From the NCBI GenBank assembly GCA_030848545.1, contig JAVDCA010000018.1, positions 62,001 to 126,000 on the forward strand: a stretch of 64,000 nt of DNA, given 5' to 3'. Source of the DNA: Astrobacterium formosum (lineage in GTDB: Bacteria > Pseudomonadota > Alphaproteobacteria > Rhizobiales > Xanthobacteraceae). The position numbers and the translations under genes were made by a program. The notes under the pieces were generated by a model. It saw only the letters and a program-made list of their open reading frames with translations. It was not told where the DNA came from and did no database searches. Shown here piece by piece: positions 17,103 through 24,461 of this stretch. Within the stretch, counting starts at the first letter, position 1. Each line of letters begins with the position of its first letter.

Positions 17103-18803
17103 TCAGCTCCAGGCCTTGAGCTTGGCGGCGTTCTCGCCGGCGACGCGACCAAAGGTGATGCACTCGGTCAGGTTGCCGCCACCCTGGTAGACGAACTTGA
17201 AGGCGGAGGAGATTTCACCGGCCGTGTAGAGGCGGGCAATCGGCTTGCCGGCCCAATCCAGCACCTCGCGCTTGGCATTGGCGGAAATGCCGCCCTTGGT
17301 GTTCGGGCCGCCCGCATAGAGCGGCAGGGCGTAGTAGGGCGGCTTGCCGATCTTGCCCGCCGCATCGACCTTGCGGCCGAACTCCTCGTCCTTGCCGGCA
17401 GCACAGGATTCGTTGAACTTCGTGACCGCGCGCACGAAAGCGGCCTCGTCGAGTTTGCCCTTGTTGTCGCCGTGCGCCTTGATCTTGGCGGCGAGCTCTT
17501 CGAGCGTGTCGCCCTTGAGGATCCAGCCGCGTTCGATGGCGTCGAGATTGTCCGGCGCCCACGGCACGAAGCCGTAACCGGCCGTCGATATGCCCTGGCT
17601 GGTGATGCAGCGCCTGGCACGCAAGGTCTCGTCGAACACCATCCAGCTCGGTGTGCGCGGATAGTCGAGCTTGACGATGTCGAACTGCACCGCCGCCTTG
17701 TAGAAGAAATAGCGGCTGGGATCGATCGTCACCAGGACCTCGTTCTCGTAGCGCTTGCCGTAGTTGTCGACCACGATCGAGTTCGGGGCGCCGACCGAGT
17801 CGGTGATCAGGCCCATGCGCAGGCCGTTCACGCGGATCGGCACCGCCGTGATGATGCGCGAGGCGGCCTTGCCGGCCTTCATCAGTCCGGCCCCGACCTT
17901 GAGCGCCATCTCGATGCCGTCGCCGGTGTTGAAGGGCGAGCCGTAGAACGCCCAGCCGTCGACGCCGGGGCCTTCCAGGAAGGCCTTGCGCATCGCCATG
18001 TTGTACTCGTAGCCGCCGCAGGTGAGGACGACCGCGCGTCTTGCCTTGACCGCGATGGGCTTGCCGGCCTGGGTGGCGATGACGCCGAGGACTTCGCCGG
18101 CGTCGTTGGTGACGAGGCGCGACGCCGGCGTGTCGTAGACGACGCGGATGTTCTTGCGGCTTTCGACGCCGAACTGCAGGCAGGCGAAGAACGCCTCGCC
18201 GTTCATCTTCTGGTTCTTCGGCTTGTCGATGGTCGATTCATACACCGACTTGCCGATGTAGCTCGACCGGTAGGTGCGATAGCCGGCTTCCTTGGCGCCG
18301 GGAAAGTTCGGGAAGGCGGCGCCGCCGAGGCGGCCCGGCTTGAACTCGGGGTCGAGGCGCATGAGGAAGGGCAGGTTGTCGATCGCGCGCTCGGAGAACA
18401 GCGCCGCCAGTTCGTCGGAGACCTCCGGCTGCTCGCCCTCGAGCTTGCCCGGGATGTTCTCGCCGGAGAACATGGCCTTGGCATATTCCTTGAGGGCCTT
18501 TCTGTCGCCTTCCGGGATCGGCGAATGGAAGATGCCGCCCGACATGCGGGTGTTGGAATAGTGCTTCGGCTTGCCCTGCTTCTCCAGCAGGATCACCTTG
18601 GCACCGGCGTCGGCGGCGCCGATCGAGGCGCAGGCACCGGCACCGCCGAAACCGACCACGACGACGTCGGCTTCGAGGTCCCATTTCTTCGGAACGGCGG
18701 CTTCGGCGACGCTCGCGCCGGCGACGGTCACGGCTCCGGCGGCGACTGACGCTTTGACCAGATCGCGTCGGCTCACTCGCGTCGGATTGTCGGCATCGGA
18801 CAT
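17103..18803 (-). CDS. Tat-exported FAD-dependent reductase, flavocytochrome c type (copy 1)
   Basis: The 566-residue protein begins with a Tat signal (SRRDLVKA followed by an Ala/Val/Gly hydrophobic stretch and AEA cleavage region). The FAD Rossmann fold is VVVVGFGGAGACASIGAADAG. The C terminus has LYTAGEISSAFKFVYQGGG and ITFGRVAGENAAKL, which close the FAD domain of the fumarate reductase / ketosteroid dehydrogenase superfamily. The Arg of FDETLR aligns by eye with the catalytic Arg of FccA, but the HTMGG His and the ANRLGGN Arg that bind fumarate carboxylates are replaced (GPNTKGG and VYQGGGN). The substrate is therefore probably not fumarate. It sits between a tetraheme cytochrome and a close paralog. 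Confidence 0.9.
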   Translation of the reverse strand: MSDADNPTRVSRRDLVKASVAAGAVTVAGASVAEAAVPKKWDLEADVVVVGFGGAGACASIGAADAGAKVILLEKQGKPKHYSNTRMSGGIFHSPIPEGDRKALKEYAKAMFSGENIPGKLEGEQPEVSDELAALFSERAIDNLPFLMRLDPEFKPGRLGGAAFPNFPGAKEAGYRTYRSSYIGKSVYESTIDKPKNQKMNGEAFFACLQFGVESRKNIRVVYDTPASRLVTNDAGEVLGVIATQAGKPIAVKARRAVVLTCGGYEYNMAMRKAFLEGPGVDGWAFYGSPFNTGDGIEMALKVGAGLMKAGKAASRIITAVPIRVNGLRMGLITDSVGAPNSIVVDNYGKRYENEVLVTIDPSRYFFYKAAVQFDIVKLDYPRTPSWMVFDETLRARRCITSQGISTAGYGFVPWAPDNLDAIERGWILKGDTLEELAAKIKAHGDNKGKLDEAAFVRAVTKFNESCAAGKDEEFGRKVDAAGKIGKPPYYALPLYAGGPNTKGGISANAKREVLDWAGKPIARLYTAGEISSAFKFVYQGGGNLTECITFGRVAGENAAKLKAWS

Positions 18804-18918
18804 CAGGTTCTCCTGCGGATCGACTGGGAAGGGTGTTCGGAGGGCAGTTCCGGCGTCACGTCGTGGCGGCCGGGGATGAAAAACGCGGCGGCGGACCGCC
18901 GCCGCGCCCGTTGGCGTC

Positions 18919-20628
18919 TCAGCTCCAAGGCTTGAGCTTGGCGGCGTTCTCGCCGGCGACGCGCCCGAAGGTGATGCATTCGGTCAGGTTGCCGCCGCCC
19001 TGGTAGACGAACTTGAAGGCGGAGGAGATTTCGCCGGCCGTGTAGAGGCGCGGAATCGGCTTGCCGGACCAGTTGAGGACCTCGCGCTGGCCGTTGGCGG
19101 AGATGCCGCCCTTGGTGTTCGGGCCGCCCGCGTAGAGAGGCAGCGCGTAGTAGGGAGGCTTGTCGATCACGCCGGCAGGATCGAGCTTGCGGCCGAACTC
19201 CTCGTCCTTGCTGGCGGCGCAGTAGCCGTTGAACTTGCGCATCGTCTCCACGAAAGCGGCTTCGTCGAAGAGCTTGCGATTGTCCGCATGCGCTTTGATC
19301 TTGGCGGCGAGTTCCTCAAGCGTGTCGCCCTTGAGAATCCAGCCGCGCTCGATGGCGTCGAGGTTGTCCTGCGCCCAGGGAACGAAGCCATAGCCGGCCG
19401 TCGAGATCCCCCGGAAGGTGATGCACTTCTCCTTGCGCAGCTTCTCGTCGAAGATCATCCAGCTCGGGCTGCGCGGATAGTCGAGCTTCTGGATGTCGAA
19501 CTGCACCGCCGCCTTGTAGAAGAAGTAGCGGCTGGGATCGACGGTGACGAGCGTTTCGCTGGCGTAGCGCTTGCCGTGGTTGTCGACCACCAGCGAGTTC
19601 GGCGAGCCGACCGAGTCGGTGATCAGGCCGATGCGCAGGCCGTTCACGCGGATCGGCACCGCGGTGATGATGCGCGAGGCGGCCTTGCCGGTCTTCATCA
19701 GGCCGGCGCCGACGCCGAGCGCCATCTCGATGCCGTCGCCGGTGTTGTAGGTGGTGCCGTAGAACGCCCAGCCGTCGACGCCCGGTCCTTCCAGGAAGGC
19801 CTTGCGCATGGCCATGTTGTATTCGTAGCCGCCGCTGGTGAGGACGACGGCGCGCTTGGCCTTGACGGCGATCTCCTTGTCGCCCTGCTTGGCGATGACG
19901 CCGATCACCTCGCCCTTGTCGTCGGTGACGAGCCGCGAGGCCGGGGTCTCGAACAACGCCCGGATATTGTTGCGCTTGGAGACGCCGACCGTGAGGCAGG
20001 TGAAGAACGCCTCGCCGTTCATCTTCTCCTGCTTCGGCTTGTTCAGCGACGGAACGTTGAAATCGGCCTTGCCCGTATAGGTCGCGAAGTAGGTGCGATA
20101 GCCGGCTTCCTTGGCGCCCGGGAAAGTCGGGAAGGAGGCGCCGGCCAAGCGCGCCGTCTTGAAGTCGGGGTCGAGCGACTGCAGGAAGGGCGCGTTGTCG
20201 GGCGCGCGTCGGGAATAGATTTCGGCGAGTTCGTCGGAGACCTCCGGCTGCTCGCCTTCGAGCTTGCCCGGGATGTTCTCGCCGCTCATCATCGCCTTGG
20301 CGTATTCCTTCAAGGCGGCGCGATTGCCGTCCGGCTGCGGTGAGTGGAAGATGCCGCCGGCCATGCGCGAGTTGGGATAATGCTTCGCCTGCGTCTGCTT
20401 TTCGAGCAGCAGCACGCTGGCGCCGGCATCGGCGGCCGCGATCGCCGCGCAGGCACCGGCGCCGCCGTAGCCGACCACGACGACATCGGCTTCCTGATCC
20501 CATTTCTTCGGCGGGGGCGCCGCCGCTTCCGCGACGCTCGTGCCGGCGAGCGCGGCGACACCAGTGGCCGATGCAACTTTGACGATATCTCGACGACTCA
20601 GAATCCTGACGTGATCCGAATCGGACAT
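18919..20628 (-). CDS. Tat-exported FAD-dependent reductase, flavocytochrome c type (copy 2)
   Basis: This 569-residue protein is a tandem paralog of the gene at 17103, about three quarters or more identical by eye over the FAD and capping domains. It has its own Tat signal (LSRRDIVKV) and the same altered substrate-pocket motifs (GPNTKGG, VYQGGGN, with the Arg of FDEKLR kept). ATG 20628 follows GGAG by ten bases and is preferred over an upstream in-frame start at 20709. Differences concentrate around residues 160-220, where the capping domain is expected, so the two copies may differ in substrate. The 115-base gap to copy 1 has no terminator, which fits one operon with the tetraheme cytochrome. 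Confidence 0.9.
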   Translation of the reverse strand: MSDSDHVRILSRRDIVKVASATGVAALAGTSVAEAAAPPPKKWDQEADVVVVGYGGAGACAAIAAADAGASVLLLEKQTQAKHYPNSRMAGGIFHSPQPDGNRAALKEYAKAMMSGENIPGKLEGEQPEVSDELAEIYSRRAPDNAPFLQSLDPDFKTARLAGASFPTFPGAKEAGYRTYFATYTGKADFNVPSLNKPKQEKMNGEAFFTCLTVGVSKRNNIRALFETPASRLVTDDKGEVIGVIAKQGDKEIAVKAKRAVVLTSGGYEYNMAMRKAFLEGPGVDGWAFYGTTYNTGDGIEMALGVGAGLMKTGKAASRIITAVPIRVNGLRIGLITDSVGSPNSLVVDNHGKRYASETLVTVDPSRYFFYKAAVQFDIQKLDYPRSPSWMIFDEKLRKEKCITFRGISTAGYGFVPWAQDNLDAIERGWILKGDTLEELAAKIKAHADNRKLFDEAAFVETMRKFNGYCAASKDEEFGRKLDPAGVIDKPPYYALPLYAGGPNTKGGISANGQREVLNWSGKPIPRLYTAGEISSAFKFVYQGGGNLTECITFGRVAGENAAKLKPWS

Positions 20629-20891
20629 TCTTGAAAACTCCATCGATGCGCGGGTGCGGGGGTCGACCACTCGCAGTCCAAGCGTCCGCCGTTGCGGACG
20701 TATCCCCACGCGTCGTGGAATAGGATGAACAACACGCCGCCGCCTTGCGGTCGGTCAAGAGGTTATATGCGCTGCACGCGTGGCGCTGTTGCGTTGCACG
20801 CGCGACGACTTCAGGGTTGGTGCCGAACTACGTCAATGTCCGCGCCATGCGTGCGCGACTTGCAGGCCTTCGCGCGGCGTGACGCCTCGCC

Positions 20892-21740
20892 TCAATAGCC
20901 GCCGAATGGATAGCGGCGCGGCGGATAATAGGCGTCGGCGTTCGCCTGTGGTCGCGCGTATGCGCACGCCGGGGCCGGGAAGCCGGGCGGTGGCAGCGGA
21001 CAATTGGAGTATGCGCGGCCGTATTGGGCAGGCGGCGGTGGCGGCACGGGTTCGCCATAGCGCGGCCTTGCCTCACCATAGAATTGGCCATAGCCCCGCG
21101 GCACGTCATCCTGAGGCACGTAGCCCTCGGTCTCCTGCGCGACATCGGCAGCCGGTTGCGGCAGCGGCCGCCCGGTGGCGCCACCGCGCGCCGCGGCGAG
21201 ACGGCTGGCGCGGCGCGCCCACGCGACCTGCACGTCACCGGAGAGCACCACGGTGGTGTTCATGACGCCCTGCTCCTTGACGAGGGCGAACAGCTGCGCG
21301 GCATGCTCGGGTGAGAGCCGCACGCATCCATGCGAGGCCGGGGCACCGATGCTTCGGTGGTTGGTGCCGTGGATGGCGTGACCTCTGGCGGTGAAGAAGA
21401 TCGCGTACGGCATGGGGGCGTTGTCCCATTCCTTGGAAAAGTGGTCCTTCTCCATTCGGAACGCGGTGAAGCGGCCGCTCGGCGTATCGTAGCGCGGTAC
21501 ACCGGTCGACACCGGCCACACCCAACGCCGCTCGCCGTCGACGCTGACCGTCATCTGTTGCGAGGATTTGTCGACCGTGACCAGCACCTTGGCGGCCGCT
21601 GGAAGGGGCGCGAGACCCGTCACGAAAGCCGCGATGGCGACAACCACCATTGCACGCAGGCGCGATGAACCGCGCAGGCGCGACGAACCGCGTGGATTCG
21701 GCGAACTGCGAAACGATAGATGCTGAAACGATGAACGCAT
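20892..21740 (-). CDS. L,D-transpeptidase (YkuD domain)
   Basis: The 282-residue protein has a basic N terminus and hydrophobic segment VVVAIAAFVTGLAPLPAAA (signal peptide), then the YkuD catalytic signature with IHGTNH and SHGCVRLSPEHA, including the nucleophile Cys. L,D-transpeptidases make 3-3 peptidoglycan cross-links or anchor proteins to the cell wall in the periplasm. The C-terminal third is a low-complexity Pro/Tyr/Arg-rich tail (VPPPPPAQYGR, PPRRYPFGG), which is unusual for the catalytic core and may attach to the wall. ATG 21740 follows GGGGAG; longer starts are less likely. No obvious link to the redox genes beside it. Confidence 0.9.
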   Translation of the reverse strand: MRSSFQHLSFRSSPNPRGSSRLRGSSRLRAMVVVAIAAFVTGLAPLPAAAKVLVTVDKSSQQMTVSVDGERRWVWPVSTGVPRYDTPSGRFTAFRMEKDHFSKEWDNAPMPYAIFFTARGHAIHGTNHRSIGAPASHGCVRLSPEHAAQLFALVKEQGVMNTTVVLSGDVQVAWARRASRLAAARGGATGRPLPQPAADVAQETEGYVPQDDVPRGYGQFYGEARPRYGEPVPPPPPAQYGRAYSNCPLPPPGFPAPACAYARPQANADAYYPPRRYPFGGY

Positions 21741-22165
21741 GGACTGCTCCCCACCGGGCGCCGGTGCCGGGCGCCCCTCACAACCAATGGGCAATGACCG
21801 TGGCGGCTTTGCGGTTCCGTCCGATAACGGTTCCGTGACACTGCCGCGCCCACGCCATTGGTTGCTCCACGCTCGCCGAGGTTCACGGAAAACTCCGTGC
21901 CGCCGGCGGGTGGAGACGGGGGTTTGGGAAAAAGGACAACCGCGTATCGACGGGCGCGTACATCCGGCGTCACCATCGAGTTCGCAGTCGTCCGGCGGCG
22001 ACCGGAGGGAGGGGCAAGTCGCCGCTTCCGACCCGATATGGGGTCCCGGGACGGGTTTTCAAGAGGTTCTGGGGCACGCACGGGAGCCGGGCGGTGCGCG
22101 ATCCGAATGCCGGGCATATGCGTTGATTCGCCGATGGGCGTCGTTGTCGCCCCCGGAGATCGCCC
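21741..22165. other. Divergent intergenic region without genes
   Basis: These 425 bases lie between two divergent starts and should hold both promoters. Open frames through it are shadows with no ribosome site or family resemblance. No clear operator or terminator was recognised. Confidence 0.5.
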
Positions 22166-22477
22166 ATGTCCAAGCCCGTCGTCGTCTCGATCCCGCATCG
22201 GCTCGGCCGCGCCGAGGCCACGGCGCGCATCAAGAACGGGCTGGGCCATGTGCGGGCGAATTACGCCTCGCTCATGAACGTGCAGGAGGAGACCTGGAGC
22301 GGAGATACGGTGGACTTCCGCCTCACCGCGCTCGGGCAGGCGGCGAGCGGCCGCATCGATATTCACGATGCCGAAGTCGTCGTCACCGTGACGCTGCCGT
22401 GGCTCCTCGCCAGGGTGGCCGAAGGCGCCCAGAAGCTGATCCGGCGGGAGGGTATGCTGATGCTGGAGAAGAAATGA
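22166..22477 (+). CDS. Polyhydroxyalkanoic acid system family protein
   Basis: The 103-residue protein matches the small family annotated as polyhydroxyalkanoic acid system protein (PF09650 type): an N-terminal VVVSIPHRLGRAEATARIKNG segment and a C-terminal hydrophobic strand VTVTLPWLLAR followed by a basic helix. The function is poorly known; members are found near polyhydroxyalkanoate genes, but none lie here. It converges with the FmdB-type gene four bases away. Confidence 0.8.
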   Translation: MSKPVVVSIPHRLGRAEATARIKNGLGHVRANYASLMNVQEETWSGDTVDFRLTALGQAASGRIDIHDAEVVVTVTLPWLLARVAEGAQKLIRREGMLMLEKK

Positions 22478-22481
22478 CGGC

Positions 22482-22700
22482 TCAGTCGCAGCCGCCCATG
22501 CCGCAACATGAGCCGCAGGCCCCCATCCCGCCCTCGCACATGGGCGCCTCGGTGCCCTGCTTGGCCGGGGTGGCGATCAGGGACAGCTGCTGTGCCAGTT
22601 CTTCGCTACCGCAGGACGGGCAGGCGGGCGTTTCGCCGGAGCGCACCAGCGTCTGGAAGGTGTGTCCGCATTTCTGGCACGAATAACCGTAGATCGGCAT
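22482..22700 (-). CDS. FmdB-family zinc-ribbon protein with Cys-rich tail
   Basis: The 72-residue protein starts MPIYGYSCQKCGHTF and has the second knuckle CPSCGS, the pair of CXXC motifs of FmdB-type regulatory zinc ribbons. The C-terminal tail CEGGMGACGSCCGMGGCD adds five cysteines, including a CC pair, more than the core fold requires, so a second metal site is possible. ATG 22700 was chosen because the family begins exactly with MPIY. Function of the family is not settled. Confidence 0.88.
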   Translation of the reverse strand: MPIYGYSCQKCGHTFQTLVRSGETPACPSCGSEELAQQLSLIATPAKQGTEAPMCEGGMGACGSCCGMGGCD

Positions 22701-22799
22701 GGCTCGTTCCGGGCTCGTCGGGGGCGTGGCGAGCCATGCCATAAACGCCCACGCGACGGCAAGCGCCGCGCGGGCAGATCAGACAAGATCGGATATTGG

Positions 22800-23156
22800 T
22801 CAGATCTTGGGCGGGGCGTCGGCGCGGTCGAACACCGGCATGTCGCGCCGGTCCTCGGTACCGTCGCCGGTGCCGACGTCCTCGGCGGCATGCCGGACGG
22901 CTTCCTCGCTGCCGGACAATCCGTCCTCGGTCTCCTCGCCGCCCATGCCGGGTTGGTGACGGCCGGTGACGGTGCTGCGCGGCGTGGCGCCGACGTCCTG
23001 GCGATGGATTTCGTCGCTCGCCGGGCTGGTCGGATCGCTGGCGCCGTCATCGTCGGCGCGGCCGGCGGGCGTCTCCAGGAACGGCGCGTCGCGCGGCGAC
23101 ACTTCGCGAAGCTCGGCGTAACGATGTGGTCTTTGCGGCTTTTCGGTGCGGTCCAT
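22800..23156 (-). CDS. Hypothetical hydrophilic, probably disordered protein
   Basis: The 118-residue product has no recognised domain. It is rich in Asp, Glu, Arg, Pro and Gly with almost no hydrophobic stretches (EETEDGLSGSEEAVRHAAED), typical of an intrinsically disordered small protein. It is followed on the same strand by the FmdB-type gene. Longer frames on both strands in this region are less protein-like. The gene is supported mainly by its composition and position between two same-strand genes. Confidence 0.55.
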   Translation of the reverse strand: MDRTEKPQRPHRYAELREVSPRDAPFLETPAGRADDDGASDPTSPASDEIHRQDVGATPRSTVTGRHQPGMGGEETEDGLSGSEEAVRHAAEDVGTGDGTEDRRDMPVFDRADAPPKI

Positions 23157-23214
23157 TGGTGGGCCTCCTCACCGGGGCAACGGCGGGCGGTGCGCATGGG
23201 TTCCGAGCGACACC

Positions 23215-23694
23215 TCACACTTCGAACGTCCGCGCCCTGACATCGTCCCAGCCATATGGGCATGCGGTCGCGAACATGTCCGTGTCCAACCCGGTTTCAC
23301 GGGCAGTATCGAGGCGGGCGCGGCGATCGGCGCGCACGATCGCTTCCGTCAGGCGCGGCTTCAGTCCGGGATTGTCGGCGAGAACGTCGTCGATCTCGAC
23401 GCGTTGCGCCGCGATCGACAAGGCCCAGCTGCGCGACCGCCGTTCCGGCTGGTGATCCCACTTCAGCATGTGCATGAGGACGATCCGCAGTGCGCTTTCC
23501 AGCCGGCTGAATTCGGTGCGCCCCACGGACTCGATCTCCTCGGCGACGTTGTGGCGATCGACTTCGTCCCAGCGGCCTTCACGAATGAGCCGCGCCTGCT
23601 CCTGCGACCAAGTGTAGACGTCGCGATCATAGCCGGCGCCTGTGGGCGCGGCTTTCGGAGCAAGGCTGATGTCGTCGCGGCTGCGGCCGGTCAT
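23215..23694 (-). CDS. DUF29 family protein
   Basis: The 159-residue protein matches the DUF29 family in the helical core: YDRDVYTWSQEQARLIREG, then VAEEIESVGRTEFSRLESAL and the C-terminal CPYGWDDV. The function is unknown; members are common in alphaproteobacteria and cyanobacteria. ATG 23694 was preferred over an in-frame start at 23721. It is followed downstream by the disordered protein gene at 22800-23156. Confidence 0.9.
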   Translation of the reverse strand: MTGRSRDDISLAPKAAPTGAGYDRDVYTWSQEQARLIREGRWDEVDRHNVAEEIESVGRTEFSRLESALRIVLMHMLKWDHQPERRSRSWALSIAAQRVEIDDVLADNPGLKPRLTEAIVRADRRARLDTARETGLDTDMFATACPYGWDDVRARTFEV

Positions 23695-23760
23695 GGGTGA
23701 TCCTCCGGCGGAGGATAACATGAATAGGCGATGTCCGCAGACTGTGCGAAGACCTTTCGA

Positions 23761-24048
23761 CTACTCGGCCGCGGCCGGTTCAGGAACTGCGATCAAGGCG
23801 ACCATGTAGTCTTTAAGGTCACGCGCAATCTCGGGATCGCGCTTGAGCTCTGTCAGGGAGCGCGGCGGCGGCAGGCCCTTGCCCCGCTCGGCCAGTTCAT
23901 CGGCGTACAACTGAATGGCCTCGGCGGCGTTGCGCAGGGCCTCGTCCGGACTGTCGCCGGCCGAGAAGCACCCGGGCAAATCCGGAAACCATACTCCGAC
24001 GGCCGTTTCCGGTCCTGCATCTTCGACAATTGCAACGTAATGGATCAT
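23761..24048 (-). CDS. hicB: HicB-type antitoxin
   Basis: The 95-residue protein has the partial RNase H fold of HicB with GVWFPDLPGCFSAGDS and DEALRNAAEAIQLYADEL. HicB neutralises HicA and usually binds the operon promoter. ATG 24048 was chosen because family members begin at this point. It lies ten bases downstream of the hicA stop, giving the hicA-hicB order. The C-terminal tail has no DNA-binding domain that can be recognised with confidence. Confidence 0.9.
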   Translation of the reverse strand: MIHYVAIVEDAGPETAVGVWFPDLPGCFSAGDSPDEALRNAAEAIQLYADELAERGKGLPPPRSLTELKRDPEIARDLKDYMVALIAVPEPAAAE

Positions 24049-24058
24049 GGCCGCACGC

Positions 24059-24253
24059 CTAGTCGAGCCTCCATTTTGCCTGCTTATAGATGGCACGCGC
24101 AAGGCCGCGCCCCAAGTCTTTCTTCGGATGAGGCAAAACGATCGTATCCTCGATCACAGGATGCTTGAATACGTGGTGTGAACCGCTGACTCGAACAACG
24201 GTCCAGCCCTCCCGCTCCAGGCGTTGTTTGATATCCCGGCTACTGGTGAGCAT
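24059..24253 (-). CDS. hicA: HicA-type mRNA interferase toxin
   Basis: The 64-residue protein matches HicA along its whole length: SSRDIKQRLEREGW, the catalytic-His segment GSHHVFKHP, VLPHPKKDLGRGLA and a C-terminal IYKQAKW. HicA is a small dsRBD-fold RNase that cleaves mRNA in the ribosome. The His residue is intact, so the toxin looks active. ATG 24253 fits the normal length; the longer frame to 24409 would add a non-family extension. The module lies downstream of the uvrD gene on the same strand, separated by 208 bases that should contain its promoter. Confidence 0.92.
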   Translation of the reverse strand: MLTSSRDIKQRLEREGWTVVRVSGSHHVFKHPVIEDTIVLPHPKKDLGRGLARAIYKQAKWRLD

Positions 24254-24461
24254 TGCCGGCCCGTCCCATGCCTCTGTCGCCAATGTGGGCAGCATGGAGC
24301 CGATGCTATGCCACCGCAACAGAACTGCGGACTTGCTCGGAGCCTTGTTGGTGATGAGCGTTTCGGGCGTTGATGGAGGGTATGCTGTTTTTCCGGTCGA
24401 CACGGACATTTTTCGAAAATCGAAGCTGCCATCCGGCAGATCGGTTCGCCGGAATCCGCCG

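Noticed and set aside
22577..23263. A 228-residue minus frame spanning the FmdB and hypothetical genes
   Set aside because: It crosses the real FmdB frame in a wrong register and shows Arg/Pro/Ser shadow composition.
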